Source: Mycobacterium shigaense (lineage in GTDB: Bacteria > Actinomycetota > Actinomycetes > Mycobacteriales > Mycobacteriaceae). From it: 64,000 nucleotides of DNA. A program made the position numbers and the translations under genes. How positions within the stretch are numbered: the first letter of the stretch is position 1; each line of letters opens with the position of its first letter. The DNA is taken from NCBI RefSeq assembly GCF_002356315.1, contig NZ_AP018164.1:2170001-2234000 (forward strand). Direction: 5' to 3'. Positions 40,397-49,760 of the stretch are shown here, one piece after another. The notes beneath the pieces were generated by a model. The model searched no databases, was not told the DNA's origin, and saw only the letters and a list, made by a program, of their open reading frames with translations.

Positions 40397-41941
40397 TCAC
40401 GGCCGCCTCCATTCGCGGCCGGTGCGTTGCAACATCTCGAACGCCGATGCCGGTCCCCAGGTGCCCGACTCATACGGGTCGGGTTTGCCGTGGGTGGACC
40501 AGTAATCCAGCACGGGATCGAGTATCTGCCAAGCCAATTCGACCTCCGCGTTCACCGGGAACAACGAGGGCTCGCCCAGCAGGACATCGAGGATCAGGCG
40601 CTCATAGGCCTCGGGGGAGTCCTCGGCGAATGCCGACCCGTAGGAGAAGTCCATGTTGACGTCGCGGACCTCCATCGCGCTGCCCGGGACCTTGGAACCG
40701 AACCGCAGCGTGATCCCCTCGTCCGGCTGCACGCGAATGACCAGGGCGTTGGCACCCAGTTCGTCGGTCATGGTGGCGTCGAAAGGCAGATGGGGCGCGC
40801 GTTTGAAGACCAGCGCGATCTCGGTTACCCTGCGGCCCAAGCGTTTTCCGGTCCGCAGATAGAACGGAACCCCGGCCCACCGGCGGGTGTCGACCTCGAG
40901 TGTGATGGCGGCGAACGTCTCGGTGGTCGAGTCCTTCGAGAACCCTTCCTCGTCGAGCAGGCCGACTACCTGCTCGCCACCCTGCCAGCCGGCCGCGTAT
41001 TGTCCGCGGCTGGTGGTCTGGTCGAGCGGCTGCGCGAGTTGGGTGGCCGAGAGCACCTTCACCTTTTCGGCCTGCAACGCGTCGGGTTTGAAGCTCACCG
41101 GTTCTTCCATCGCGGTGAGCGCCAACAGCTGCATCAGGTGGTTCTGGATGACGTCGCGCGCGGCGCCGATGCCGTCGTAATAGCCCGCACGCCCGCCCAA
41201 TCCGATGTCCTCGGCCATGGTGATCTGCACGTGATCGACGTAGTGGGCGTTCCAGATCGGATCCCAGAATTGATTGGCGAAGCGCAGCGCCAGGATGTTC
41301 TGGACCGTCTCCTTGCCCAGATAGTGGTCGATGCGGAATACCGACTCCTCTGGGAACACGGAGTTGACCACCTGGTTGAGCTCGCACGCGCTCTTCAGGT
41401 CGTGGCCGAACGGCTTCTCGATGACGACGCGGCTCCACCTGTCCTCTTGCGGGCGTGCCAGCCCCGACTTGTGCAGCTGCTCGCACACCACCGGGAACGA
41501 TTTGGGCGGGATGGCCAGATAGAAGGCGTGATTGCCGCCGACACTGCGCTCGGCGTCGAGCTTGTCCAGGGTCTCGGCCAGCCGACCGAAGGCGGCCTCG
41601 TCGTCGAATTCGCCTCGCACGAAACGCAATCCCTCGGCCAACCGCTCCCAGATCGCCTGCCGAAATGGGGTGCGGCAGTACCGCTTGACGTCGTCGTGAA
41701 TGACCTGGGCGAAGGCCTCGTGGTCCCAGTCGCGGCGGCCGAAGCCCACCAACGAGAAGGTGGGCGGCAGCAGGCCGCGGTTGGCCAGATCGTAGATGGC
41801 CGGGACCACTTTTTTGTGCGCCAGATCGCCGGTGACGCCGAACAGCACGAGCGCACACGGGCCGGCGATCCGGGGCAGCCGCTTGTCGTCCTTGTCTCGC
41901 AGCGGGTTATGCCACTGCCCGGAATCAGCGCCCGGGGTCAT
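40397..41941 (-). CDS. zwf: Glucose-6-phosphate 1-dehydrogenase
   Basis: Predicted 514-residue enzyme that oxidises glucose 6-phosphate to 6-phosphogluconolactone, generating NADPH. The nucleotide-binding motif [20 protein letters not shown] (GxxGDLA), the catalytic RIDHYLGKE and the [11 protein letters not shown] segment are present. Corresponds to zwf2 of M. tuberculosis. Its ATG overlaps the tal stop (ATGA). With OpcA, Pgl, Tal and Tkt it forms an operon for both branches of the pentose phosphate pathway. Confidence 0.97.
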   Translation of the reverse strand: MTPGADSGQWHNPLRDKDDKRLPRIAGPCALVLFGVTGDLAHKKVVPAIYDLANRGLLPPTFSLVGFGRRDWDHEAFAQVIHDDVKRYCRTPFRQAIWERLAEGLRFVRGEFDDEAAFGRLAETLDKLDAERSVGGNHAFYLAIPPKSFPVVCEQLHKSGLARPQEDRWSRVVIEKPFGHDLKSACELNQVVNSVFPEESVFRIDHYLGKETVQNILALRFANQFWDPIWNAHYVDHVQITMAEDIGLGGRAGYYDGIGAARDVIQNHLMQLLALTAMEEPVSFKPDALQAEKVKVLSATQLAQPLDQTTSRGQYAAGWQGGEQVVGLLDEEGFSKDSTTETFAAITLEVDTRRWAGVPFYLRTGKRLGRRVTEIALVFKRAPHLPFDATMTDELGANALVIRVQPDEGITLRFGSKVPGSAMEVRDVNMDFSYGSAFAEDSPEAYERLILDVLLGEPSLFPVNAEVELAWQILDPVLDYWSTHGKPDPYESGTWGPASAFEMLQRTGREWRRP

Positions 41942-43056
41942 TTGTCAGCGGAACCCAGTTGCTTCTGTGTCTCGTCGAGCAGCTCGGTCCAGGACTCCAC
42001 GAACTTCTGCACACCCTCGTCCTCCAGAACCAGGAAGACATCGGTCAGGTCGACGCCGATGGCCGAGAGCTTGTCGAAGATTTCCTGCGCCCCGGCGGCC
42101 GTGCCGGTGACCTTGTCGCCCTCGACGACACCGTGGTCGGCGACCGCGTCGATCGTCTTCTCGGGCATGGTGTTCACCGTGTGCGGGGCGACCAGCTCGG
42201 TGACGTAGAGCGTGTCGGAGTAGTCGGGGTTCTTGACGCCGGTGGAAGCCCACAGCGGGCGCTGCACCCGGGCGCCGTTGGCGCGCAGGTCCTGGTAGCG
42301 CTGGCCACTCTCGAAGACCTCCTGGTAGGCCGCGTAAGCCAGCCGGGCGTTGGCGACACCGGCCTGGCCGCGCAGGGCGAGCGCCTCTTCCGAGCCGATC
42401 TCTTCCAGCCGCCTGTCGATCTCGGTGTCCACGCGAGAGACGAAAAATGATGCGACGGAATGGATCTTGGACAGGTCGTGGCCGGCCTCGCGAGCCTTTT
42501 CCAGTCCGGCCAGATAGGCGTCCATCACCGCGCGGTGCCGCTCGACCGAGAAGATCAGCGTGACGTTGACCGAAATGCCTTCCGCCAGAACGGCGGTGAT
42601 GGCCGGCAAGCCGGCCTCGGTGGCCGGGATCTTGATCAGCAGGTTGGGCCGGTCGACGATCTTCCACAGCTCGACGGCCTGGGCGATCGTCTTGTCGGTC
42701 TCCTTGGCCAGCCGCGGGTCGACCTCGATGGACACCCGCCCGTCGATGCCGTCGGAGGCCTCCCACTGCGGCGCCAGCACGTCGCACGCGTTGCGGACGT
42801 CGTCGGTGGTGACGGTGCGGATCGTGGCGTCGACGTCGGCGCCGCGCTCGGCGAGCTCGGCGATCTGGCTGTCGTAGGCGTCGCCCTCGGCCAGCGCCTT
42901 CTGGAAGATCGACGGGTTGGTCGTGACGCCGACGACGCTCTTGGTGTCGATCAGTTCTTGCAGGTTGCCCGACTGCAGCCGCTGTCGCGACAGGTCATCG
43001 AGCCATACGGATACCCCGGCGGCGCTGAGCGCGGCGAGGTTGGCGTTCTGGGTCAT
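41938..43056 (-). CDS. tal: Transaldolase
   Basis: Predicted 372-residue transaldolase that transfers dihydroxyacetone units between sugar phosphates. The Schiff-base lysine is in the [12 protein letters not shown] segment, with [12 protein letters not shown] near the N-terminus and [13 protein letters not shown] further on. The length and the LWASTGVKN motif place it in the actinobacterial transaldolase subgroup. Shine-Dalgarno GAAAGG lies about eight bases upstream. Starts 14 bp after tkt ends. Confidence 0.96.
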   Translation of the reverse strand: MTQNANLAALSAAGVSVWLDDLSRQRLQSGNLQELIDTKSVVGVTTNPSIFQKALAEGDAYDSQIAELAERGADVDATIRTVTTDDVRNACDVLAPQWEASDGIDGRVSIEVDPRLAKETDKTIAQAVELWKIVDRPNLLIKIPATEAGLPAITAVLAEGISVNVTLIFSVERHRAVMDAYLAGLEKAREAGHDLSKIHSVASFFVSRVDTEIDRRLEEIGSEEALALRGQAGVANARLAYAAYQEVFESGQRYQDLRANGARVQRPLWASTGVKNPDYSDTLYVTELVAPHTVNTMPEKTIDAVADHGVVEGDKVTGTAAGAQEIFDKLSAIGVDLTDVFLVLEDEGVQKFVESWTELLDETQKQLGSADK

Positions 43057-43070
43057 CTGAATAGCCTTTC

Positions 43071-45161
43071 TCAGTTATCGACTACTTGCTCGGCGGCGGC
43101 AGCGACGGCCTCCGCGGTGAAGCCGAACTCGCGGAACAATGTCTCGGCGTCGGCGGACTCGCCGTAGTGCTCGATCGACACGATCTTTCCGGTGTCGCCG
43201 ACCAGCTTGTGCCATGGCTGCGCGATGCCCGCCTCGACGGCCACCCGGGCCGACACCGACGGCGGCAGCACACTGTCGCGGTACTCCGACGGCTGGGACT
43301 CGAACCATTCGACGCAGGGCATCGACACCACTCGCGCGATAATGTCCCTGTCCGCCAACAATTTTGCGGCATCCACCGCAAGCTGGACCTCCGATCCTGT
43401 GGCGATCAGAACCACGTCGGGTTCGTCGTCACCGGCATCGCCCAGCACGTAACCGCCGCGGGCGACGCCCTCGAGGTTGGTGCCCTCGAGCACCGGCACG
43501 CCCTGCCGCGTCAGGATCAAGCCGACCGGTCCGCTGCCGTTGCCGCGCGCCAAGACGGTGCGCCACGCGTACGCGGTTTCGTTGGCGTCGGCCGGGCGCA
43601 CCACCGACAGCTTCGGGATGGCGCGCAGTGCCGCCAGGTGCTCGATGGGCTGGTGGGTGGGGCCGTCCTCGCCCAGGCCGATCGAGTCGTGCGTCCAGAC
43701 GTAGATGGTGTCGATGTCCATCAATGCGGCGAGCCGCACCGCCGGGCGCATGTAATCGGAGAACTGCAGGAAGGTGCCGCCGTAGGCGCGGGTCGGCCCG
43801 TGCAGCACGATGCCGGACAGGATCGAACCCATCGCGTGCTCGCGGATGCCGAAGTGCAGCGTCCGTCCGTACCAGTCGGCCGTGTAATCCTTGGTGGTAA
43901 TCGAGGGCGGCCCAAAGGATTTCACGCCATCCATGGTGGTGTTGTTGCTGCCGGCCAGGTCGGCTGAGCCGCCCCACAGTTCGGGCAGTTTGGGTCCCAC
44001 CGCGGTCAGCACCTTGCCGGACGCGGCTCGGGTGGCCAGCGGCTTGGATCCCGGCTCCCAGTAGGGGATGTCGGCGTCCCAACCCTCGGGCAACTTCTCC
44101 GCGGTAAGCCGGTCCAGCAGCGCCTTGCGCTCGGGCTCGCGCTGCGCCCACGCGTCGAACTCGGCCTGCCACTTTTCGTGCGCTTCCCTGCCCCGGTCCA
44201 CCAGCTTGCGGGTGTGGGCGATCACTTCGTCGCGCACCTCGAACTTCTTGTCGGGATCGAACCCCAGAATCTTCTTGACGGCCGCGATTTCTTCGTCGCC
44301 GAGGGCAGCGCCGTGCGCCTTGCCGGTGTTCATCAGCTTCGGTGCGGGATAACCGATGATGGTGCGCAGCGAGATGAACGACGGTTTGTCGATCACCGCC
44401 TTGGCGTTGGCGATGGCCTCCTCGATGCCGACGACGTTCTCGCCGCCCTCCACCTCTTGCACGTGCCAGCCGTAGGCGCGGTAGCGCGCGGCGGTGTCCT
44501 CACACAAGGCGATGTTGGTGTCGTCTTCGATCGAAATCTCGTTGTGGTCGTAGAACACGATCAGGTTGCCCAGCTGCTGAACCGCCGCCAGCGACGACGC
44601 CTCGGAGGTCACGCCCTCCTCGATGTCCCCATCGGAGGCGATCACGTACACGTAGTGGTCGAACGGGCTCTCCCCGGGAGCGGCGTCCGGATCGAACAGG
44701 CCGCGCTCGTAGCGAGCCGCCATCGCGAACCCGACCGAGGACGCCAGGCCCTGACCCAGCGGGCCGGTGGTGATCTCAACGCCCAAGGTGTGCCGGAACT
44801 CCGGGTGCCCGGGTGTCTTGGATCCCCAGGTGCGCAACGACTCGATGTCCGACAGCTCCAGGCCGAACCCGCCCAGGTAGAGCTGCAGGTACAGCGTCAG
44901 GCTGCTGTGGCCGGCCGACAGCACGAACCGGTCGCGTCCCAGCCAGTGCGTGTCGCTGGGATCGTGGGTCATCGCGCGCTGGAAAAGGGTGTAGGCCAAC
45001 GGGGCCAGGCTCATCGCCGTCCCGGGGTGGCCGTTACCAACTTTTTGGACCGCGTCGGCGGCGAGCACCCGCACGGTGTCGACCGCGGCGGAATCCAGAT
45101 CGGTCCAGTCGTCCGGGTGGTGCGGGTGGGTGAGTGTGGAGATCTCTTCGAGTGTGGTCAC
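43071..45161 (-). CDS. tkt: Transketolase
   Basis: Predicted 696-residue thiamine-diphosphate enzyme that transfers two-carbon units in the non-oxidative pentose phosphate pathway. The N-terminal [20 protein letters not shown], the ThDP motif [13 protein letters not shown] followed by [15 protein letters not shown], and the pyrimidine domain [19 protein letters not shown] are intact. The GTG at 45161 (Val-Thr-Thr-Leu-Glu-Glu) was chosen because it matches the recalled M. tuberculosis N-terminus and has AAGGA upstream; the frame extends 17 codons further. First gene of the pentose phosphate operon. Confidence 0.97.
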   Translation of the reverse strand: MTTLEEISTLTHPHHPDDWTDLDSAAVDTVRVLAADAVQKVGNGHPGTAMSLAPLAYTLFQRAMTHDPSDTHWLGRDRFVLSAGHSSLTLYLQLYLGGFGLELSDIESLRTWGSKTPGHPEFRHTLGVEITTGPLGQGLASSVGFAMAARYERGLFDPDAAPGESPFDHYVYVIASDGDIEEGVTSEASSLAAVQQLGNLIVFYDHNEISIEDDTNIALCEDTAARYRAYGWHVQEVEGGENVVGIEEAIANAKAVIDKPSFISLRTIIGYPAPKLMNTGKAHGAALGDEEIAAVKKILGFDPDKKFEVRDEVIAHTRKLVDRGREAHEKWQAEFDAWAQREPERKALLDRLTAEKLPEGWDADIPYWEPGSKPLATRAASGKVLTAVGPKLPELWGGSADLAGSNNTTMDGVKSFGPPSITTKDYTADWYGRTLHFGIREHAMGSILSGIVLHGPTRAYGGTFLQFSDYMRPAVRLAALMDIDTIYVWTHDSIGLGEDGPTHQPIEHLAALRAIPKLSVVRPADANETAYAWRTVLARGNGSGPVGLILTRQGVPVLEGTNLEGVARGGYVLGDAGDDEPDVVLIATGSEVQLAVDAAKLLADRDIIARVVSMPCVEWFESQPSEYRDSVLPPSVSARVAVEAGIAQPWHKLVGDTGKIVSIEHYGESADAETLFREFGFTAEAVAAAAEQVVDN

Positions 45162-45210
45162 AGACGTCAGTCCTTGGGGTGGCCGTGGTTCGTAGCGCTG
45201 ATCAATCCTC

Positions 45211-45216
45211 ACCCTA
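45211..45216 (-). promoter_or_regulatory. -10 box upstream of the tkt operon
   Basis: On the minus strand TAGGGT would start transcription near 45204, leaving a leader of about 43 nt with AAGGA before the tkt GTG. Confidence 0.45.
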
Positions 45217-45375
45217 GTGCGCTAGTGGTGGCGTTTGCAGTGCAGGATGTCGGGTATCCCTGTGAGGCCCAATCCGGAGATGACGCGCGGGCGACGCGCA
45301 ATTTGCCATCGGTGCCGTACTCGGGAAATTCTGTATGAATCGACCCTGGGGACTCGCCGCCGCGGACTCCCGGTC

Positions 45376-45381
45376 TACCAT
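45376..45381 (+). promoter_or_regulatory. -10 box upstream of ctaB
   Basis: TACCAT predicts transcription from about 45388, giving a leader of about 41 nt with GAGGAG about eight bases before the ctaB GTG. Confidence 0.45.
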
Positions 45382-45428
45382 CGTGCGTAGTAGATGCTGC
45401 GCGCTGCTGAACCCCGAGGAGTTATTGC

Positions 45429-46343
45429 GTGAGTGTTCGCGGGCACGTCGCTCCGAGCCGAGTACGTAGCACCGTGCTGGCTTATCTGGCGCTGACGAAG
45501 CCCCGGGTGATCGAACTGCTGCTGGTGACGGCGATACCCGCGATGCTGCTCGCGCACCGGGGTGCGGTGGACCCGCTGCTGATCCTCAACACCTTGATCG
45601 GTGGGATGCTCGCCGCGGGCGGCGCGAACACGCTGAACTGCGTGGCCGACGCCGACATCGACAAGCTGATGAAACGCACGGCGCGCCGGCCGCTGGCGCG
45701 GGCCGCGGTGCCGACGCGCAACGCCCTGGCGCTCGGTCTGGTGTTGACCGTCACCTCCTTCGTGTGGCTCCGGTGGACCACAAACCTGCTGTCGGGCTGG
45801 TTGGCGATCGCCACGATTGCGTTCTACGTGTTCGTCTACACGCTGATCCTCAAGCGGCGCACGTCGCAAAACGTCGTGTGGGGCGGCGCGGCGGGGTGCA
45901 TGCCGGTGATGATCGGTTGGTCGGCGGTCACGGGCACCATCGGCTGGCCGGCCGTGGCGATGTTCGCGATCATTTTCTTCTGGACCCCGCCACACACCTG
46001 GGCGTTGGCGATGCGGTACAAGGACGACTACAAAGCGGCCGGCGTGCCGATGCTGCCCGCCGTGGCAACCGAGCGCCAGGTCACCAAGCAGATCCTGGTC
46101 TACACGTGGCTCACCGTGGTCGCGACGCTGGTGTTGGCGCTGGCCGCGGGCTGGCTGTATGCCTTGGTCGCGGTGCTGGCCGGTGTGTGGTTCTTGGCGA
46201 TGGCGCATCAGCTCTACGCCGGGGTCCGCGCCGGCGAGCCGGTCAAGCCGCTGCGGCTGTTCCTGCAGTCGAACAACTACCTGGCGGTGGTGTTCTGCGC
46301 GTTGGCCGTCGACTCGGTGCTGGCGCTGCCGACGCTGCTCTAG
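45429..46343 (+). CDS. ctaB: Protoheme IX farnesyltransferase (heme O synthase)
   Basis: Predicted 304-residue UbiA-family membrane prenyltransferase that adds a farnesyl group to heme B to give heme O for cytochrome oxidase. The first aspartate-rich site is in [20 protein letters not shown]; the second conserved loop is [17 protein letters not shown]. About eight to nine membrane helices. GTG start. Divergent from tkt. CtaA, which converts heme O to heme A, is encoded 1.7 kb downstream on the other strand, so both heme A steps are in this window. Confidence 0.95.
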   Translation: MSVRGHVAPSRVRSTVLAYLALTKPRVIELLLVTAIPAMLLAHRGAVDPLLILNTLIGGMLAAGGANTLNCVADADIDKLMKRTARRPLARAAVPTRNALALGLVLTVTSFVWLRWTTNLLSGWLAIATIAFYVFVYTLILKRRTSQNVVWGGAAGCMPVMIGWSAVTGTIGWPAVAMFAIIFFWTPPHTWALAMRYKDDYKAAGVPMLPAVATERQVTKQILVYTWLTVVATLVLALAAGWLYALVAVLAGVWFLAMAHQLYAGVRAGEPVKPLRLFLQSNNYLAVVFCALAVDSVLALPTLL

Positions 46344-46365
46344 CGACGCAGGCGACGTGTGACGC

Positions 46366-47343
46366 CTACGGCAGCAGGACCAGGGAGCCGGTCGTCTTGC
46401 GGCCCTGCAGATCCGTGTGGGCGCGGGCGGCCTCGGCCAGCGAATAGCGTCCGCCGACCTCGATGCTGATCGTCCCGGCCGATATCGCCTCGAACAGTTC
46501 ACCGGCGCGCCAGCTGAACTCTTCGCCGGTGCGGATGAAATGCGCAAGTGAGGGACGCGTGAGGAACACCGAACCCGCGGCGTTCAGGCGCTGGGGGTCG
46601 AACGGCGGGACGGGGCCGCTGGCGGCACCGAACAGCGCCAGGGTCCCGCGCACGGCGAGGCTGGCCAGGCTGGCGTCGAACGTGCTGGCCCCGACGCCGT
46701 CGTACACCGCCTCGACGCCGGCCCCGCCGGTGAGCGATCGGATCCGCTGGCCGAACTCCGCCGCGTCGTCGGGGTAGGGGAGCACCTCGTCGGCGCCCGC
46801 CCGCCGGGACAGCCGCTCCTTCTCGGGCGTCGAGACCGTGGTGATGACGCGGGCGCCGAGCCGATGCGCCCACTGCGTCAGGATCAGCCCAACGCCGCCG
46901 GCGCCGGCATGCACCAGCACCGCGTCGCCGCTTTTCACCGGGTACACCGACGTGAGCAGGTAGTGCGCGGTCAGCCCCTTCAGCAGCACCGACGCCGCCA
47001 CCTCGGAAGTGACATCGTCCGGCAACTGTGCCGTCAAAGCCGCTGGGGCAGTGGCGAACTCGGCGTATGCACCGGTTGCCGCCGCGGACACCACCCGGTC
47101 GCCGACGCGGAAACTGCCCGGCGCGCCCTCGCCCAGGGCCGCGACGGTGCCCGCGAGCTCGGAGCCCACGATGAACGGCAACTCGCGGGGATATTGCCCG
47201 CTGCGGAAGTAGGTATCAAGGAAGTTGACGCCGATGGCTTCGGCTTTGATCAGCAGCTGGCCCGCGCCGGGCGTGGGTTCGGGAGTGTCAACGTAGCGCA
47301 GGACCTCGGGGCCGCCGGTTTCATTGATTTCGATTGCGTGCAT
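46366..47343 (-). CDS. qor: Quinone oxidoreductase (zinc-less MDR family)
   Basis: Predicted 325-residue medium-chain dehydrogenase/reductase of the QOR type, expected to reduce quinones with NADPH. It begins MHAIEINETGGPEVLRYVD, has EAIGVNFLDTYFRSGQYP, the nucleotide-binding VLVHAGAGGVGLILTQWAH, and lacks the cysteine and histidine ligands of zinc alcohol dehydrogenases. The ATG at 47343 gives the family start; the frame is open 91 codons further. Only 19 bp separate it from the divergent neighbour. Confidence 0.94.
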   Translation of the reverse strand: MHAIEINETGGPEVLRYVDTPEPTPGAGQLLIKAEAIGVNFLDTYFRSGQYPRELPFIVGSELAGTVAALGEGAPGSFRVGDRVVSAAATGAYAEFATAPAALTAQLPDDVTSEVAASVLLKGLTAHYLLTSVYPVKSGDAVLVHAGAGGVGLILTQWAHRLGARVITTVSTPEKERLSRRAGADEVLPYPDDAAEFGQRIRSLTGGAGVEAVYDGVGASTFDASLASLAVRGTLALFGAASGPVPPFDPQRLNAAGSVFLTRPSLAHFIRTGEEFSWRAGELFEAISAGTISIEVGGRYSLAEAARAHTDLQGRKTTGSLVLLP

Positions 47344-47348
47344 GTGGC

Positions 47349-47365
47349 TATCATGCCCGGGCATG
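47349..47365. promoter_or_regulatory. Compact divergent control region with 14-bp palindrome
   Basis: The 19 bp between the qor and ATP-grasp-like start codons hold TATCAT (47349-47354, plus strand), which read in the other direction overlaps CATGAT, six bases before the qor ATG. CATGCCCGGGCATG (47352-47365) is a perfect palindrome covering the plus-strand ATG. Both transcripts would be leaderless and their promoters must overlap. Inferred from spacing only. Confidence 0.4.
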
Positions 47366-48055
47366 AAGCTTGCCCGGCCGGACGTCTTCCATCCCCGCAT
47401 CGTGCTGGCCGGACCGTCGCGGCACCCCGCCGGCGATGCCGACGACGCCGGCCTGGTCGCCGCGTTGCGGCGGCGGGGTCTGCACGCCCGCTGGCTGGCC
47501 TGGGACGATCCGGAGAACGCCCGCGCCGATCTGGTGATCCTGCGGGCGGGGTGCGACGGCGCCCAACGCCGCGACGAATTCCTGGCCTGGGCCGCGAGTA
47601 TTCCCAAGCTGCTCAACCCGCCGGCCGCAATCGCTTGGAATCTCGGTGCGGGATACCTGGCCGACGTGCAGAGTGCCGGCGTGCCGACGCTGCCGCGCGG
47701 GGCGCCGGGAAAACCGGTGGCGCTGATCTACTTCGGCGGCGAACAATCGCACGCGTTCACCCAGACGCAGGTGGTCGAGCCGGAGTTCGAGGTCTGGGAC
47801 GCCGGGCATGCGGCCGTCGCGGCGGCGGCCGAACGCGCCGGCATCCGGCCCGACGAGTTGCTCTGCGCGCGGGTCGACGTCACCGGCGGCCCCGACGACG
47901 TTCGGGTCGGCGCGCTGGATGTGGTTGCGCCAGCGCTGGGTTGGACGACGTTGGACACCGCGGCGCGTGAGCTGGCCGAGCGCCGGTTCGCGGTGGCCGT
48001 GGAGTCAGCCTGCGAGCGGCTCGGGCTCGGTCCGCTCTCGCATCGAGGCCCATAG
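47363..48055 (+). CDS. Shortened ATP-grasp-like protein (Rv1455-like)
   Basis: Predicted 230-residue protein. The N-terminal half resembles the pre-ATP-grasp region of RimK-type ligases (PRIVLAGPSRH, LVAALRRRGLHARWLAWDDP, KLLNPPAAIAWNLGAGYLAD, GVPTLPRG). The C-terminal part resembles the end of such proteins (VALIYFGGEQSHAFTQTQVV, LLCARVDVTGG, ERRFAVAVESACERLG). The central part that normally holds the ATP-binding lysines seems to be missing between about residues 115 and 120. The M. tuberculosis homologue is, as I recall, about 60 residues longer. It may be a natural short form or an in-frame deletion. The 3' end overlaps the convergent ctaA by 51 bp. Confidence 0.65.
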   Translation: MKLARPDVFHPRIVLAGPSRHPAGDADDAGLVAALRRRGLHARWLAWDDPENARADLVILRAGCDGAQRRDEFLAWAASIPKLLNPPAAIAWNLGAGYLADVQSAGVPTLPRGAPGKPVALIYFGGEQSHAFTQTQVVEPEFEVWDAGHAAVAAAAERAGIRPDELLCARVDVTGGPDDVRVGALDVVAPALGWTTLDTAARELAERRFAVAVESACERLGLGPLSHRGP

Positions 48056-48970
48056 CGCCGCGGTCGCCGCAGTGCATGCCGCGGCCCCGGCGACGTGTAT
48101 CGCGACCAGCGCGGCGGGCACCCCCGTGAAATACTGCGCGGTCCCGATCGCGGCCTGAGCGCACACCAGGGCCAGCAGCGCGCCCAGCCGCAGCAGGACC
48201 ACCCGGGCCGCGCCGACCGCCAGCAGTCCGAAGCCCAGCCCCACCAGCAGCGCCAAATAGGCGACCAGCAGCGAGGAATGCATGTGCACCAGCGTGGCGA
48301 CCTGCACCTTCAGTCGGGGCACCGTCCGGCTGGGGCTGCGGTCCCCGGCGTGCGGGCCGGCGGCGGTCACCAGCGTGCCGGTGATCAGCACCACCGCCAG
48401 GTTCACCGCGCTCAGCGCCGTCAGCGCGCGCAGCGGCCGGGCCACCTGCGTGTAGACCACCCCGGCCCCGTTTCCATCGGGCTCGCCGACCTTGACGTAG
48501 AGCAGCACCGACAGCCACACCATCGTCATCGACGTCAGCAGGTGGATGGCGACGGTCCACCACAGCAGGCCCGTGCGCACGGTGATGCCGCCGATGACGG
48601 CTTGGACGACGGTGGACACCGGCATCAGCCACGCGTAGACCAGCACCTCGGTGCGGCGCCGCGCCCGGGTCACCGCCAGCACGGCCAGCGCGGCGGCCAC
48701 GACGACCGCAAAGGTGATCATCCGGTTGCCGAACTCGACGGCCTGGTGAATGCGCGGCACCTCGGCGTGAGCCACCGGCACGAAGCTGCCCGGAAAGCAC
48801 TGCGGCCAGGTCGGGCAGCCCAGCCCCGACGCGGTGACGCGCACGATGGCGCCGGTGACCGCGATGCCGCCCTGGGTGAGGATCACCAGCGCGGCGACGA
48901 GCCGCTGGACGCGCAGACTCGGGTTGGGGAGCAGGTCCACCAACCGCATCAGCACTCGTCCGACGGCCAC
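48005..48970 (-). CDS. ctaA: Heme A synthase (CtaA/COX15 family)
   Basis: Predicted 321-residue membrane enzyme that oxidises heme O to heme A. About eight helices in two four-helix halves; conserved histidines occur in VPRIHQAVEFGNRM, TVAIHLLTSM, LVHMHSSLLV and LVAIHVAG, and the GCPTWPQCF cysteine pair between helices 1 and 2 is the disulfide motif of CtaA proteins. The start is uncertain: GTG at 48970 fits a leaderless promoter (TACGAT plus six bases); TTG 48991, GTG 48988 and ATG 48949 are alternatives. The final 51 bp overlap the convergent gene. Corresponds to Rv1456c. Confidence 0.9.
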   Translation of the reverse strand: MAVGRVLMRLVDLLPNPSLRVQRLVAALVILTQGGIAVTGAIVRVTASGLGCPTWPQCFPGSFVPVAHAEVPRIHQAVEFGNRMITFAVVVAAALAVLAVTRARRRTEVLVYAWLMPVSTVVQAVIGGITVRTGLLWWTVAIHLLTSMTMVWLSVLLYVKVGEPDGNGAGVVYTQVARPLRALTALSAVNLAVVLITGTLVTAAGPHAGDRSPSRTVPRLKVQVATLVHMHSSLLVAYLALLVGLGFGLLAVGAARVVLLRLGALLALVCAQAAIGTAQYFTGVPAALVAIHVAGAAACTAATAALWASMRERTEPEPLAG

Positions 48971-48976
48971 CGCCCG

Positions 48977-48982
48977 ATCGTA
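48977..48982 (-). promoter_or_regulatory. -10 box for leaderless ctaA transcript
   Basis: TACGAT on the minus strand, followed by six bases and GTG at 48970. Confidence 0.4.
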
Positions 48983-48993
48983 GGGCACCAAAA

Positions 48994-49008
48994 ACTACCG
49001 CCTGTAGT
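48994..49008. promoter_or_regulatory. Inverted repeat operator at the ctaA -35 region
   Basis: ACTAC-CGCCT-GTAGT, five-base arms and five-base spacer. Relative to a start at 48970 it covers about -24 to -38, so a bound protein would block transcription. The half-site resembles the TACTAC/GTAGTA type used by BlaI-family repressors, which I recall controlling the M. tuberculosis homologue, but I could not confirm the spacing. Confidence 0.45.
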
Positions 49009-49091
49009 ACGGCTGTCCCGATGAGTGCCGGCCGATGGTCCAGCGGTCAGGTAAGCGAAGCGGAAGCGGCCGCCGAAGTCCGCTCAGACCA

Positions 49092-49703
49092 TCAGGTGCG
49101 ATGCGAGTCAACGTGGGTCAGCATGAGTCGCCGGGCCCGAGCCCCCGCGCAGCTGTCCGAAAGCAGCTGGATTTCCTGGTTTGCCGCCATCGCGATGCCA
49201 TTGAGTGCCGACACCAGGTCCTCGGGGTCGAAATGGGCGTCGAGGTCACCTGCTGCCTGCGCCGTAGTCGTCTGCTCCCGCAAGAACCCACGCCAGCGAG
49301 ACACCAAGTCATGCACCGTGTTTCGAAGCTCACCGGGCTGGCCGTCGAATTCGCAGGACGCGGCCGTGACGAAGCAGCCGTTGGGAAATGGGCTATCGGC
49401 CAGGTAGCGGCACCAGGACTCGATGACGGCGATCAGGCGGGGTAGCCCCGCTTCAAAGTCGAGACTGGGGTGGACCACGGCGGCGGTGAACATCTCGCCC
49501 GCCCTTTCCAGGACGGCCAACTGCAGTGCCAGGCGCGAGCCGAATGGCCCGACAACGCCGGCCTTGCTCATCTGCAGTGCCTCGGCAAGCGAGCCAAGGG
49601 TCAGTCCCGCGAGTCCGTCGGTCGACGAGCGGAGCACGCTGGCTGCCACGATGCGCTCCCGTGTCCGCCGCGCAGCCTCCGCTGACCTTCGCACGCCGAC
49701 CAC
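49092..49703 (-). CDS. TetR-family transcriptional regulator
   Basis: Predicted 203-residue regulator. The N-terminal helix-turn-helix region (RERIVAASVLRSSTDGLAGL, then LGSLAEALQMSKAGVVGPFG) fits TetR, although glycine-rich VVGPFGSRLALQ replaces the usual Tyr-His-x-Phe recognition motif. The C-terminal domain (ERAGEMFTAAVVHPSLDFEA, CRYLADSPFPNGCFVTAASC) resembles the TetR_C group with a GCFxxxAxxE-type motif. GTG start. Divergent from the hydrolase gene with 57 bp between, which contains two direct repeats likely to be its operator. Both genes sit between ctaA and the ABC exporter, which are neighbours in M. tuberculosis. Confidence 0.87.
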   Translation of the reverse strand: MVGVRRSAEAARRTRERIVAASVLRSSTDGLAGLTLGSLAEALQMSKAGVVGPFGSRLALQLAVLERAGEMFTAAVVHPSLDFEAGLPRLIAVIESWCRYLADSPFPNGCFVTAASCEFDGQPGELRNTVHDLVSRWRGFLREQTTTAQAAGDLDAHFDPEDLVSALNGIAMAANQEIQLLSDSCAGARARRLMLTHVDSHRT

Positions 49704-49709
49704 TTTACC

Positions 49710-49749
49710 GAACGGACGTGTGCTAAGTTAACGAACGGTCGTATGCTAA
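49710..49749. promoter_or_regulatory. Direct-repeat operator between TetR and hydrolase genes
   Basis: GAACGGACGTGTGCTAA (49710-49726) and GAACGGTCGTATGCTAA (49733-49749) match at 15 of 17 positions with a 23-bp period. Each contains the palindromic core ACG-N2-CGT. They fill the 57-bp divergent spacer, so binding would affect both genes, the usual arrangement for TetR autoregulation. A -10-like TAAGTT (49724-49729) lies between them for the hydrolase gene. Confidence 0.6.
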
Positions 49750-49760
49750 AGGAGCGTTGA

